Shown: piece after piece, positions 17,339-26,240 of the stretch
Position numbering within the stretch: the first letter of the stretch is position 1
Layout of the letters: each line of letters begins with the position of its first letter
Assembly (NCBI GenBank): GCA_002840685.1
Contig: PHBU01000014.1
Coordinates: forward strand, 124,001 to 188,000
From: Chloroflexi bacterium HGW-Chloroflexi-6
GTDB taxonomy: Bacteria > Chloroflexota > Anaerolineae > Anaerolineales > Villigracilaceae
DNA length: 64,000 bases
Reading direction: 5' to 3'
Notes under the pieces: generated by a model
Seen by the model: only the letters and a program-made list of their open reading frames with translations
The model's database searches: none
Told to the model about the DNA's origin: nothing
Made by a program: the position numbers and the translations under genes

Positions 17339-18583
17339 TTAGCGTTCTTCAATGCTGACCGAAATCAGCCGGTCGCCGGCAGGCACATCCTGCCCGGGCA
17401 GGGAATCACGCGGAGCCAGCTGCTCAAGCACCTCCAGCCCGCTGACCACCTCGCCAAAAATCGTGTATGCGCCATCCAACTGCGGAGCCGGACCAAGCGT
17501 GATGAAAAACTGGCTGCCGCCGGTATCCGGGCCTGAGTTGGACATCCCCAACAGGCCAGCGCGGTCAAACTTCAATCCGGAGGAAGTCTCATCAATGATG
17601 AAGTAACCAGGGTTGCCCGCACCCGTCCCGGATGGGTCACCCGTCTGGGCGATGTAACCCGGGATGACACGGTGAAAAGTGATGTCTTCATACCAGCCGT
17701 TGCGCGCCAAAAAAACAAAGTTATTAACCGTTACCGGCGCCAGATCGGCGTACAAGCGTAAAACAACATCCCCTTTTTCGGTTTTGAGCGTTGCGTAATA
17801 ACGCTGCTGCGGATCGATCACGATCTCAGGGCAGGTGGAGAACTGGCGTTCACCCAACGCGATCAGGCCAATGATGAATTTCAAACTGCTGTAATTGACC
17901 GGTCCCGTATAAATCTGGCCGTTGATCAGCAAGAGCGGCGCGCCCGGCAGGCCGATCTCGAGGCCGGAAGCGAATGCTTTTTCAGGGATTTCGGCCACAG
18001 CGGACGAAGCCAGATCGGACTCAAATTGGTCCGACTCCAACCCGATCTGCGCCGCCAGGCTGGCGAGGTACTTGCCCAGCGCCGGGTCGGTCAGTTCTGT
18101 CCATGCAGCCTGGTCCTGGAACAAGGCGTTGTGCATCTCCCAGAATTTCCCCTGCAAATGGGCCGCTTCCGCCGCCCGCACCGCCGCCCCCGAATTAGGA
18201 TAACCCGTCAGAATGGGAAAATGGCGGTATACCAACCGTAGCTCAGTCGGATGCTCGTCCGCCAGCCGGTTGAGGATCTCAGATAAAGCCGCGCAAGTCG
18301 GGCAGGCGAAATCAGAATAAACGATGATCGTCGCTGGCGCAGAGTCCGGCCCGCGCAGGTGATCATACGCCCCCAGACCGGGCTTGGCAAACAGCGAGGG
18401 CGCACTGGCATCCGGTGTGGGCTGGGCGGCAACGCTCTGGCACTGAGGCGCTTCAGAAACGACAGGCGCGCTGGTCGGCAGCGGCTGAACAATCGCCGGC
18501 GTTACCGTTGCCAGAACCGGTTGCGGGGATGGCGCACAGGCAGATAAAAGCTCCAAAAACAAGAGGGCAATCAATAGCCGCAT
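17339..18583 (-). CDS. DsbA-like thioredoxin / cyclophilin fusion lipoprotein
   Basis: A 414-residue exported protein with lipobox LLSAC (Cys16) and a spacer of Pro/Ala/Thr. Residues about 75-240 are a DsbA/DsbG-type thioredoxin domain with active site CPTC (Cys94, Cys97) in VYSDFACPTCAAL and FASGLEIGLPGAPLLLING (cis-Pro GAP region). Residues about 258-412 are a cyclophilin prolyl isomerase (FHRVIPGYIAQTGDPSGTG, GSQFFITLGPAPQLDG). It would couple disulfide exchange with prolyl isomerisation outside the membrane. It starts three bases after the stop of the upstream HExxH gene, so the two are co-expressed. Confidence 0.9.
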   Translation of the reverse strand: MRLLIALLFLELLSACAPSPQPVLATVTPAIVQPLPTSAPVVSEAPQCQSVAAQPTPDASAPSLFAKPGLGAYDHLRGPDSAPATIIVYSDFACPTCAALSEILNRLADEHPTELRLVYRHFPILTGYPNSGAAVRAAEAAHLQGKFWEMHNALFQDQAAWTELTDPALGKYLASLAAQIGLESDQFESDLASSAVAEIPEKAFASGLEIGLPGAPLLLINGQIYTGPVNYSSLKFIIGLIALGERQFSTCPEIVIDPQQRYYATLKTEKGDVVLRLYADLAPVTVNNFVFLARNGWYEDITFHRVIPGYIAQTGDPSGTGAGNPGYFIIDETSSGLKFDRAGLLGMSNSGPDTGGSQFFITLGPAPQLDGAYTIFGEVVSGLEVLEQLAPRDSLPGQDVPAGDRLISVSIEER

Positions 18584-18586
18584 TGG

Positions 18587-19858
18587 TTAATCCGCCTGTT
18601 CCAATGCGGATTGCAATTCTTCAAATGAACTCATCCGCCCGATCTGGTCGAGAAAATCTTTCAGGCTGGCGCTGCGGGCGCGCAGTTCGCGAACTGCCGG
18701 GCCAACCGGATCCTCGCCGGCTGCTCCGCCGGGCACATCGGCATAGGCGCCATAAAAGGCAAAATAGGCCTGGTTAAGCTTGCGAATGGCATAGCCGCGC
18801 TCCCAAAAGATCTGGCGCCGGGCTTCAAGGTAAGATTCGGCTTCTTCAATCTCATCGGCAGCCAGCAGCGCATCAGCCTGGACGCGGGTCTCGTGCATTT
18901 CAGCGCGAAAATCGAAGGGCGGGGGGAAACTGCCGGGGCCGATAATGCCCGTCTCAACGGCGGCCAACTGGCGGGTCGAGTCGTAACGATGCAACAGTTC
19001 CGGGTAGTAACGCTCCATCAACATCCGGCCGATCTCATTGCCGGCGATCGAAGCCGTGGTCTCATTCATGGTGCGCACTTCGGGGTTGATATCGTAGTTC
19101 CAGCCCAGAGACTGGTAGGCCAGGTAAACGTGGATCCACTCGTGAGCAATGGTATCTGACAGCCAATTCAGGGCAGTCGTGCGCATGACCATCGTCGGGT
19201 AAAGAGCGATCCCGCCGACCGGCACAACCAGCGAAGAAACATCCATTTTTTCATCCACGGCCAATTCGATCGATTCGGCCTGTTCCGTGGTCAGGTTGGG
19301 GTCAAGCAGATAGCTGGTTTTCTGCTCAATTTTGTCGCGCGCAGAAACAACCAGGTTTTGCGGCAAGGGTGTGATGTGATAAAGCACCCAGGGTATTGGC
19401 TGACCGCCAAGCGTCAGATCGAGCTCGCTCAGAATTTCTGTAACCTGCATTTCGAGAGTGGCTTCAGCCAGAGGCGCAACCGCCTGATACTGGCGGGTCA
19501 GATCATCGAGCACAGCGCGCTCGGAGCTCGATGCCGCGCGAGGGTCTTCGATGGAGGGGTCGGCATAGATGCGCTGGATATCATATTCAACCCGTTGAAT
19601 CTCCTCGACCAGCCGCAGGTATTCCCGGACAGTGCCAGCCTGGCTGGATGGGTCAAGATAACGCGGGCTGCCCAAGGCAGACTGGCCAAGTTTGACCCAC
19701 AGTGCATTAAATGTCCAGGATGTATAGTCGAAGGCAGTATTCCACACAAGCAGATGAACTTGCTTGTGCGGGGTCGAAATCTGCGGATTGCTCGTAGTAA
19801 GGAGAAGCAGCAAGATCAGGGGAACAATGGAATTGCCTATTCGTTCAAGCCAACGCAT
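18587..19858 (-). CDS. Predicted exported HExxH protein (putative zinc metallopeptidase)
   Basis: A 423-residue protein with an N-terminal signal-anchor helix (IVPLILLLLLTTS) and otherwise no membrane segment. The sequence TIAHEWIHVYLAY carries HExxH (His239, Glu240, His243), and NETTASIAGNEIG about 23 residues later offers a glutamate third ligand, as in gluzincins. The remaining helical sequence is not one I recognise. It is co-transcribed with the DsbA-cyclophilin lipoprotein, which hints at envelope protein processing or quality control, but that is inference. Its start follows a -10 box by seven bases. Confidence 0.75.
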   Translation of the reverse strand: MRWLERIGNSIVPLILLLLLTTSNPQISTPHKQVHLLVWNTAFDYTSWTFNALWVKLGQSALGSPRYLDPSSQAGTVREYLRLVEEIQRVEYDIQRIYADPSIEDPRAASSSERAVLDDLTRQYQAVAPLAEATLEMQVTEILSELDLTLGGQPIPWVLYHITPLPQNLVVSARDKIEQKTSYLLDPNLTTEQAESIELAVDEKMDVSSLVVPVGGIALYPTMVMRTTALNWLSDTIAHEWIHVYLAYQSLGWNYDINPEVRTMNETTASIAGNEIGRMLMERYYPELLHRYDSTRQLAAVETGIIGPGSFPPPFDFRAEMHETRVQADALLAADEIEEAESYLEARRQIFWERGYAIRKLNQAYFAFYGAYADVPGGAAGEDPVGPAVRELRARSASLKDFLDQIGRMSSFEELQSALEQAD

Positions 19859-19865
19859 GGGGCAG

Positions 19866-19871
19866 ATTATA
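19866..19871 (-). promoter_or_regulatory. -10 box of a predicted leaderless transcript
   Basis: Minus-strand TATAAT ends seven bases before ATG 19858. The sequence ATTATAAT is symmetric, so a plus-strand TATAAT overlaps at 19868-19873. Confidence 0.55.
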
Positions 19872-19888
19872 ATCGCGTAGAAGCAAGT

Positions 19889-19894
19889 TATAAT
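19889..19894 (+). promoter_or_regulatory. -10 box of the Ser/Thr kinase gene
   Basis: AAGTTATAATAAGG lies 62 nt upstream of the kinase ATG; the 98-bp divergent gap carries promoters for both directions. Confidence 0.5.
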
Positions 19895-19956
19895 AAGGAA
19901 AGACCGCGCATCAACACGCCGAAAATCATTGCGCGGCCCAAACGGAGATAAAAGAA

Positions 19957-20946
19957 ATGCCGCTCCCGCTCAAATCGGGGGAGGTCTTGCGTGAACGCTA
20001 CACCATCCGCGAGCGCATTGGTCAAGGAGGCATGGGCAACATCTATCTCGCCGACGACCGTGTTCTGGCCGGAAGACGTTGTGCGCTTAAAGAAGTTGAG
20101 CACGACCGCAGCCTACCCCAAAAAATCCTGAGCGAAGCCCGCGAACAGTTCCTGCGCGAGGCGACTGTTCTCGCGCGCCTGGACCACCCCAACCTGCCAA
20201 AAGTCTCCGATTTCTTCTCGATACAGGAGCGCGATTACCTGGTGATGGATTTTGTACCGGGCAAAGACCTGCGCACCCTGATGCTCGAAGCGCGCCAGAA
20301 AAACACCTACCTGGACGAAGGCGATGTGCTGGATTGGGCGGCCCAGCTCTGCGATGCGCTGACCTACCTGCACCGCCAGGACCCGCCGCTTGTCCACCGC
20401 GATATCAAGCCCTCCAACCTGAAAATTACCCCCGACGGTTTACTCAAACTGGTTGATTTTGGCCTGGTCAAAGTGCTTTCCCCAGACGAAGAAACGATCA
20501 CCATCATCCAGGGCCAGGGGACGGTGCTATACACTCCGCTGGAGCAGTATGGCGGCTCGGAAAGTCACACCGACATCCGCTCGGATATCTACGCCTTTGG
20601 GGCAACCCTCTACCACCTGTTGACTGGCCAGCCGCCGGTGGATGCGCGCCAACGCTTCCTCAACCCGGATGTGTTGACCGCACCGCGCCAGATCAACCCC
20701 CAGATCTCGCTGCGTACCGAAAGAGCCATCCTGTGGGCGATGGAACTTCACCCGGCCCAACGGCCCGAAACCATCGAAATCTTTCGACAATATTTGTTCG
20801 GCACCAAAGAACTGCCTCCCCGCCCAATGCTGCGCGCGCGCCGGGTAACCACCCTCGAAGCCGTGCTGGCTCCGCCCGAAAGTATCCTGCTGGGGATCAC
20901 GGCAGTCATGCTGCTGATTAGCCTGATCGCCACACTCGGGCGGTAA
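19957..20946 (+). CDS. Hanks-type serine/threonine protein kinase with C-terminal TM anchor
   Basis: A 329-residue kinase. The glycine loop is IGQGGMGNIY (residues 21-30), ATP lysine Lys45 in ALKEV, catalytic HRDIKPSN (His147-Asn154), DFG at 167-169, and the activation segment ends in TPLEQYGG. All catalytic residues are intact. One membrane helix near residue 305-326 (ESILLGITAVMLLISLIATLG) leaves the kinase in the cytoplasm and only four residues outside, so no PASTA sensor is present. Its substrates are unknown; an FHA-domain regulator at 35664 is a candidate reader. Confidence 0.93.
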   Translation: MPLPLKSGEVLRERYTIRERIGQGGMGNIYLADDRVLAGRRCALKEVEHDRSLPQKILSEAREQFLREATVLARLDHPNLPKVSDFFSIQERDYLVMDFVPGKDLRTLMLEARQKNTYLDEGDVLDWAAQLCDALTYLHRQDPPLVHRDIKPSNLKITPDGLLKLVDFGLVKVLSPDEETITIIQGQGTVLYTPLEQYGGSESHTDIRSDIYAFGATLYHLLTGQPPVDARQRFLNPDVLTAPRQINPQISLRTERAILWAMELHPAQRPETIEIFRQYLFGTKELPPRPMLRARRVTTLEAVLAPPESILLGITAVMLLISLIATLGR

Positions 20947-21051
20947 GTTACACCCCCTTTCTTGGTTATAAAATGCTCCCGGTAACAAATACGCTTTTTC
21001 TTGAGTAAGAAAAAGTGCAGCATTATGCTGCGCATTTGTGGCCGGGACGGG

Positions 21052-21057
21052 TATAAT
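21052..21057 (+). promoter_or_regulatory. -10 box of the purine nucleoside phosphorylase gene
   Basis: GGGTATAAT lies 69 nt upstream of ATG 21127. It shares the G-rich extended form seen before the genes at 13017 and 14789. Confidence 0.45.
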
Positions 21058-21126
21058 CAAAAAAACTTATCAACCAAATGCCCTTCCGGGTGGGATGGCA
21101 AATTTTTAGCGCCAGAATGGTAAAGA

Positions 21127-21966
21127 ATGAACCAGCCTTTTCTCACACTTGCTCAAATCGACGAAGTTGCCAGTTCGATCCGCTCCCGCACCAATCAACA
21201 GCCGCGGGTCGGCCTGATCTTGGGATCAGGCCTGGGCGGCCTGGCCGACTCCGTTCAAAACCCCGATATCATTCCCTACAGCGACCTGCCGTACTGGCCG
21301 ATCTCAACTGTCTTCGGCCACGCCGGACGGCTGGTGATCGGCACACTCGAAAACCAACCGATCCTGGTTATGCAAGGGCGCGTCCACTTTTACGAAGGTA
21401 TTTCCATGTCCCAAGTTACCCTGCCAGTGCGCGTCATGCAAAGGCTGGGGATAGAGATCCTGATGGTAACCAATGCCGCCGGGGCAATTCATCCAGACTA
21501 TGTGCCGGGTGACCTGATGCTGATCACCGATCATCTAAATTTTGTCGGCATGGCCGGTTTCAATCCGCTGATTGGGCCAAACATGGAAGAATTCGGGCAA
21601 CGTTTCCCTGACATGAGCCAGGCCTATGACCGCGCCCTGAACGAACTTGCCCGCAAAGCTGCAAAAGAAAACAATATTCATTTGCAAGAGGGTGTTTATG
21701 TGGGCTTAAGCGGCCCATCCTTTGAAACTCCCGCAGACTTGCGCTTCCTGCGTATGGCCGGGGCTGACGCAGTCGGTATGTCGACCGTGCCCGAGGTAAC
21801 GATTGCGCGACATGGCAATACACGCGTGCTCGGAATTTCAGGCATCAGCAACAAAGCCAATCTGGATGGCAACACCCTTACCACCCATGAAGAAGTGCTC
21901 GAAGCCGGCAAAATGATAACGCCCAAACTCGAAAAAATCATCAGCTCTGTTCTGCGCTCGCTGTAA
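21127..21966 (+). CDS. punA: Purine nucleoside phosphorylase (PNP/MTAP family)
   Basis: Phosphorolysis of purine nucleosides to base and ribose-1-phosphate in the cytoplasm. The 279-residue protein has VGLILGSGLGGLADSV (phosphate-binding), VFGHAGRLVIG, MQGRVHFYEGI, VTNAAGAIHPDY and the base-binding loop region TPADLRFLRMAGADAVGMSTVPEV. This is the trimeric class with GSGLGG, length and motif order matching punA/PNPH. The start at 21127 is preceded by a weak purine run; an earlier ATG at 21078 is out of frame. MTA phosphorylase activity is not excluded. Confidence 0.93.
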   Translation: MNQPFLTLAQIDEVASSIRSRTNQQPRVGLILGSGLGGLADSVQNPDIIPYSDLPYWPISTVFGHAGRLVIGTLENQPILVMQGRVHFYEGISMSQVTLPVRVMQRLGIEILMVTNAAGAIHPDYVPGDLMLITDHLNFVGMAGFNPLIGPNMEEFGQRFPDMSQAYDRALNELARKAAKENNIHLQEGVYVGLSGPSFETPADLRFLRMAGADAVGMSTVPEVTIARHGNTRVLGISGISNKANLDGNTLTTHEEVLEAGKMITPKLEKIISSVLRSL

Positions 21967-21983
21967 TTGCAGTATCACACTTT

Positions 21984-22652
21984 ATGGATGCCCTCTTTCG
22001 TTATTTGGTAAAGTATGAAGGCCCTATTTACATTCTGCTTGGGCTGGGAGCACTGTTTGCATTACGCTCAGTCTGGTTGGCCTGGGATGAATGGCGCAAA
22101 GCCGTTTTTGGCCTCGAAAAAGAAATCGCCTATCAACGCCTGCGCTCAACCAGCGCCGTTGCCATCCTGCTGCTTATGATCGCGCTCAGTCAGTTTTGTC
22201 TGGTGACTTTTGTTGCGCCCTACCTGCCATCGATAACCTTTACATTCACAGCCACCCCCGACCTGCTCAACGGCCTGAGCGCCAGCGCCCTGCCCGATTC
22301 AACCCCTGAAGCCAACTTACTCGCTCTTCCAGCTGAGAACACCGACTGCACACCCGGCCAGATCATGATCACATCGCTCGAACCGCGCCAGGAAATCAGC
22401 GGGAGGGTTACCCTGATTGGCACGGCAAAAGTGGAAAATTACGGTTTTTATAAATACGAGTACCGCCAGCAAAGCAATGAAGAATGGATAACGATTGCCG
22501 CCGGGAGAGATATCATTGAAAATGGGGAACTTGGTTCATGGGATACCAGCAGCCTGCTTCCCGGAGATTACGAAATACGCCTGATCGTTATCGATAATCA
22601 AAATAATCCCCTACCAGCCTGCACCATCCCTGTTCGAATTGTCGAACCATAA
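21984..22652 (+). CDS. Two-TM membrane protein with extracytoplasmic beta domain
   Basis: The 222-residue protein opens with a membrane hairpin (YILLGLGALFALRSVWLA and TSAVAILLLMIALSQF) enclosing a basic amphipathic loop, then a short spacer and a beta domain (IMITSLEPRQEISGRVTLIG, then ENYGFYKYEY). The N-terminal layout and the RSVWLAW/GIRSIQQGYK-type junction match the protein at 13017, so the two may be paralogues with different spacers. Two cysteines (CTPG and ACTI) flank the domain and could form a disulfide. Function unknown. It starts 17 bp after the PNP stop. Confidence 0.75.
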   Translation: MDALFRYLVKYEGPIYILLGLGALFALRSVWLAWDEWRKAVFGLEKEIAYQRLRSTSAVAILLLMIALSQFCLVTFVAPYLPSITFTFTATPDLLNGLSASALPDSTPEANLLALPAENTDCTPGQIMITSLEPRQEISGRVTLIGTAKVENYGFYKYEYRQQSNEEWITIAAGRDIIENGELGSWDTSSLLPGDYEIRLIVIDNQNNPLPACTIPVRIVEP

Positions 22653-22664
22653 CTTGGGTCAGCC

Positions 22665-23198
22665 ATGAGCAACTTACAAATTCGAAACACCATATCAACA
22701 GACCTGGCGCGCTTAAGCGCAATCGACCATACGATTCAGACCGAATACGTTTGGCAATTGGATTTAAGACGTGAACCGGCCCAGGTGGATGCCATCTTTC
22801 GCGAAGTGCGCCTGCCACGCCCGGTGCGCATCGAGCATCCTCGTCCGGCAGCTGAATTGGCCGACATCTGGCACATCAGCCCAATGTTCAGCGCCATGCT
22901 GGGCGAGGAAGCGATTGGCTATATCCGCTTTAACGATAAACTGATCCCGCACGCGGTTTGGATCACAGATGTAGTGGTAGCCCGCGAAATGCGCATGAAG
23001 GGTATCGCCCGCAAACTGATCGCCGCCGTAGAAGCCTGGGGGGCACAAAAGGGACTGCGCCGCGCCATCATCGAAACCCAATCCAAAAACCACCCGGCGA
23101 TTCGCATGATTCATAAACTTGGCTTCGAGTTCTGCGGGTATAATGACATTTATTACCCAACTCGTGATGTGGCAATTTTTTTCTCTCGAACCATCTAG
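22665..23198 (+). CDS. GNAT family N-acetyltransferase (RimI-like)
   Basis: The 177-residue protein has an N-terminal segment of helices and the acetyl-CoA-binding core VVAREMRMKGIARKLIAA (R/QxxGxA motif RMKGIA), followed by AIIETQSKNHPAIRMIHKLGF and FCGYNDIYYP. This places it with ribosomal-protein- or small-molecule-acetylating GNATs; the substrate is unknown. Starts 12 bp after the preceding membrane-protein gene, so they may share a transcript. Confidence 0.85.
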   Translation: MSNLQIRNTISTDLARLSAIDHTIQTEYVWQLDLRREPAQVDAIFREVRLPRPVRIEHPRPAAELADIWHISPMFSAMLGEEAIGYIRFNDKLIPHAVWITDVVVAREMRMKGIARKLIAAVEAWGAQKGLRRAIIETQSKNHPAIRMIHKLGFEFCGYNDIYYPTRDVAIFFSRTI

Positions 23199-23276
23199 TG
23201 CTGGAACTTAAAAAATGTAGGGGAAAATAGCTGATTTCGTGGTTCTAACCCTGCAAACAAAGGAAACTCCAGCACT
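23197..23276 (+). other. Intergenic inverted repeat upstream of the sensor gene
   Basis: AGTGCTGGA (23197-23205) and TCCAGCACT (23268-23276) pair across a 62-base loop in the 131-bp gap before 23330. There is no T-run, so it is not a standard terminator; a leader structure or protein-binding site is possible. Confidence 0.4.
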
Positions 23277-23329
23277 GGCAATTATTTGAAGTTTTTCAAG
23301 CAAATTCATTGGTATCTGGAAGGTAAGTC

Positions 23330-25243
23330 ATGTTTAGCGGTTGGACAAATAGTATCCTGGCGGGGATAACAACACTCAACCAAATTCTAACAGCCGGTAT
23401 CGCCATCACGGCTTTTTCGCTTTTAATCTACGCGCTTACCTTCAATCTGCGTGACCGTGTTGCGCGTTCGTTCGCAGTCATCATGGCCTCGGTGGTGGTG
23501 ATCTTCACTTCTGAAGCCATCCAAAGCTCTGTACAAACCCTCGACCTGATCGAACTCTTCCTGCGCCTGCAGTGGATTGGGATCATTTTCCTGCCCCCGG
23601 CCTACCTGCACCTGTCCGATGCCCTGCTTGTGACTGCCGGCAGACCCTCACGCGGACGGAGACGATGGGCCGTTCGCGGTATGTACCTGGTTTCAGTCGG
23701 CTTTGTTGTTGTCTGGGCGATGGGCTTGCTGGTCGGAGAGCTGGTCACAGACCGCCTGCCCGCCGCGCACCTGATGCGCACCGGCTGGACAGAGTTTTTC
23801 ACAGTCTATTACCTGTTGACCATGTTACTGGCCGCGATCAACTTTATCCGGGCTTACCAGCGCATGTTAACCCGTTCGGGCCGCCGCCGCATGATCTACC
23901 TGATGGCTGGCGCAACCGCCCCGGCGCTCGGGTCATACCCCTACCTGCTGTTTGGCTCGAGCATTGCCAACGAACACCAGATCTTATTTTGGGTAACAGC
24001 CACCTTAATAAATTTTGGCGTTGGCGCATTGATCGTTACGATGGCTTATGCCGTCGCTTTTTTTGGCGTCTCGTGGCCCGACCGGGTCGTTAAAAGCCGC
24101 CTGTTCAAGTGGATCATGCGCGGCCCGGTGACAGCCTCCATAACCTTGACCGTTATGACCCTCGTCCGCCGGGCGGGCGAAACTTTCGGGTTCGAATATA
24201 ACGCCGGCGTCCCGGTTCTAACCGTCGCCACGATCTTGCTGCTGGAACACCTCATCACCGTCATTGCGCCGATCTGGGAAAGAATGCTGTTCTTTGGCCG
24301 TGACCGCGCCGAATTAACCTTGCTCCAAAATATCGAAGAACGCCTGCTGACCCAGAGCGATCTGCGCCAGTTCCTCGAAGCCGTTCTGGCTGCGGTACGC
24401 GACCATATGCAATCACCATCCGCTTTTATCGCTGCCCTGGACGGTGAACAGCTCTCCCTGCTGATCAGCGCGGGACGGCCCTTCGCCGAACGCGAAAACC
24501 TTTCACAAGCCCTGGAAGCCATCGAAAACGACAGCGGGCGGCGCGAGTACCTGTGGAACGATACCTGGGTACTGCCGCTGCGCCAGCGTCGCACCGTCGA
24601 ACTCGACCTGGATGAAGAACCACCCATGCTTGGTCTGCTGGGCGTCGTCCGTACCCCCGGCAAAACTCTTGAATCAGACCAGCTAAAGGCTCTGTGGCTT
24701 TTGGCTGAACGCGCCGCCCTGGCCCTTGAAGACCGCCAGTTGCAGCAACGCGTTTTCCGCAGCCTCGAAGATCTCGAGCCTCAGGCCGAGCTCCTGCAAC
24801 GGATCCGCGCTGCCAGCCGCTACGACTCGAAAGCCAACCTGCTCTCCGAAGATATCCCGGTTGATGCTGATATGGCCGAATGGGTGCGCGAAGCGCTTAA
24901 TCATTACTGGGGCGGCCCCAAGTTAACCGATTCTCCCCTGATGCGTCTGCGCGTGGTCCAAGAAACAGCCCGTGAAGAACATGAGGGCAACATGCCGAAT
25001 GCCCTGAGGGCCATACTGAAACGCGCCGTCGAACAGGTGCGCCCTGAAGGTGAACGCCGCTTTACCACTGAGTGGATTTTATACAACATCCTCGATTTGA
25101 AATTTATCGAGGGTCGCAAAGTGCGCGAAGTCGCCGCCCGGCTCTCAATGTCTGAAGCAGACCTTTACCGCAAACAACGGGTTGCCGTTGAAGCGGTTGC
25201 AAAATCGATCCTTGAAATGGAAAACCACTCAGAAACAAAGTAA
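23330..25243 (+). CDS. Membrane one-component sensor: 7TM, GAF-like domain, C-terminal DNA-binding-like module
   Basis: A 637-residue protein without a kinase domain. Residues about 10-265 form a histidine-kinase-type N-terminal 7TM module (starting ILTAGIAITAFSLLIYALTF), with two more helices up to ~320. Residues about 335-475 are GAF-like (RLLTQSDLRQFLEAVLAAV, ADSLLISAGR-like strands). The last ~120 residues contain a conserved helical module ending in EGRKVREVAARLSMSEADLYRKQRVA, which reads like a helix-turn-helix. GAAGGTAA precedes the ATG. It is the first gene of the apparent S1-FtsK-phospholipid-Lgt transcription unit and may control it. Confidence 0.8.
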   Translation: MFSGWTNSILAGITTLNQILTAGIAITAFSLLIYALTFNLRDRVARSFAVIMASVVVIFTSEAIQSSVQTLDLIELFLRLQWIGIIFLPPAYLHLSDALLVTAGRPSRGRRRWAVRGMYLVSVGFVVVWAMGLLVGELVTDRLPAAHLMRTGWTEFFTVYYLLTMLLAAINFIRAYQRMLTRSGRRRMIYLMAGATAPALGSYPYLLFGSSIANEHQILFWVTATLINFGVGALIVTMAYAVAFFGVSWPDRVVKSRLFKWIMRGPVTASITLTVMTLVRRAGETFGFEYNAGVPVLTVATILLLEHLITVIAPIWERMLFFGRDRAELTLLQNIEERLLTQSDLRQFLEAVLAAVRDHMQSPSAFIAALDGEQLSLLISAGRPFAERENLSQALEAIENDSGRREYLWNDTWVLPLRQRRTVELDLDEEPPMLGLLGVVRTPGKTLESDQLKALWLLAERAALALEDRQLQQRVFRSLEDLEPQAELLQRIRAASRYDSKANLLSEDIPVDADMAEWVREALNHYWGGPKLTDSPLMRLRVVQETAREEHEGNMPNALRAILKRAVEQVRPEGERRFTTEWILYNILDLKFIEGRKVREVAARLSMSEADLYRKQRVAVEAVAKSILEMENHSETK

Positions 25244-25262
25244 TAGGGAAGGAGGTTCTCTA

Positions 25263-26240
25263 ATGGTAGTCGCAACAAGGAACACTCAGCAACAAGATAT
25301 GGTCACTGCACCCGATGAAAGTTGGTGGGAATCGGTTCTGGCAGATGAGGAACGCTTCACACCGGCGCGCGGTGCAAACTCGCGCCCTGAACCTGCCGCG
25401 CCGGCCCAATCATCCGCCGCGGCAAACCAGCCTCAGGAACAGCCCCAACCCGACTGGGACTACGCGATGAGCATCTACAAACAGGATCAGATCATCGCCC
25501 TATCGGTCAGCGGATACAACCGGGGCGGTCTGCTGGTTGAAGGCGACCGCCTGCACGGATTCGTGCCTTACTCGCACCTGGTCGAAATGACCTGCGAAGT
25601 CGAGCCGCAGCGCGAATCCTTCCTGGCAAAATTCGTCGGCAACGAGATCAGGCTCAAGGTCATCGAGTGCGTCCCCGAAGAAGGCCGGATCGTCTTCTCA
25701 GAACGGGCCGCCCGCGCCGATGCCGGCAAACGCACCCAGATCTTCACCAGCCTGGAACCGGGACAAATCGTCAGCGGCGAAGTGACCAACGTCACAGACT
25801 TTGGCGTCTTCATCGACCTGGGCGGGGTCGAAGGCCTGATCCACATCTCCGAGCTCTCCTGGGGACGTGTCATTCATCCTTCGCACATCCTTAAACTGGG
25901 GCAGGCCACAAAAGTTCAGGTGATCGACATCCTGCCAGAACGCTGCCGCATCGCCCTCAGCCTGAAACGCCTGCAGCCCAACCCCTGGGCCACGGCCAGC
26001 CAACGCTTTGCAGTCAACGACATCCTGCCGGCCACCATCACCAGCGTGGTATCGTTCGGGGTTTTTGCCCGGTTGGAAGAAGGACTCGAAGGCCTGGTGC
26101 ATGCATCCGAGATCGACCTGCCCGAAGGCACATTGATCCGCAATGCATTTCATGAAGGCGAGACCGTCAATGTGCGCATCCTGCACATCGATTCTGAGCA
26201 CCAGCGTCTCGGGCTCAGCATGCAACTGGACGCAAATTAA
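25263..26240 (+). CDS. rpsA: S1-domain RNA-binding protein (ribosomal protein S1-like, three S1 repeats)
   Basis: The 325-residue protein has an N-terminal charged segment and three S1 OB-fold repeats: one divergent (ALSVSGYNRGGLLVEGDRLHG), one canonical (GQIVSGEVTNVTDFGVFIDLG, then GLIHISELSW) and one with ATITSVVSFGVFARL and GLVHASEIDLP. It likely binds mRNA at the small ribosomal subunit. AAGGAGG precedes the ATG at 25263; the earlier in-frame ATG at 25182 lies in the sensor gene and is not credible. Three repeats is fewer than in E. coli S1 (six), like other bacterial S1-type proteins. Confidence 0.88.
   Translation: MVVATRNTQQQDMVTAPDESWWESVLADEERFTPARGANSRPEPAAPAQSSAAANQPQEQPQPDWDYAMSIYKQDQIIALSVSGYNRGGLLVEGDRLHGFVPYSHLVEMTCEVEPQRESFLAKFVGNEIRLKVIECVPEEGRIVFSERAARADAGKRTQIFTSLEPGQIVSGEVTNVTDFGVFIDLGGVEGLIHISELSWGRVIHPSHILKLGQATKVQVIDILPERCRIALSLKRLQPNPWATASQRFAVNDILPATITSVVSFGVFARLEEGLEGLVHASEIDLPEGTLIRNAFHEGETVNVRILHIDSEHQRLGLSMQLDAN

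Noticed and set aside
25182..25262. Upstream ATG for the S1-domain gene
   Set aside because: It lies inside the sensor gene, and AAGGAGG directly precedes the ATG at 25263.
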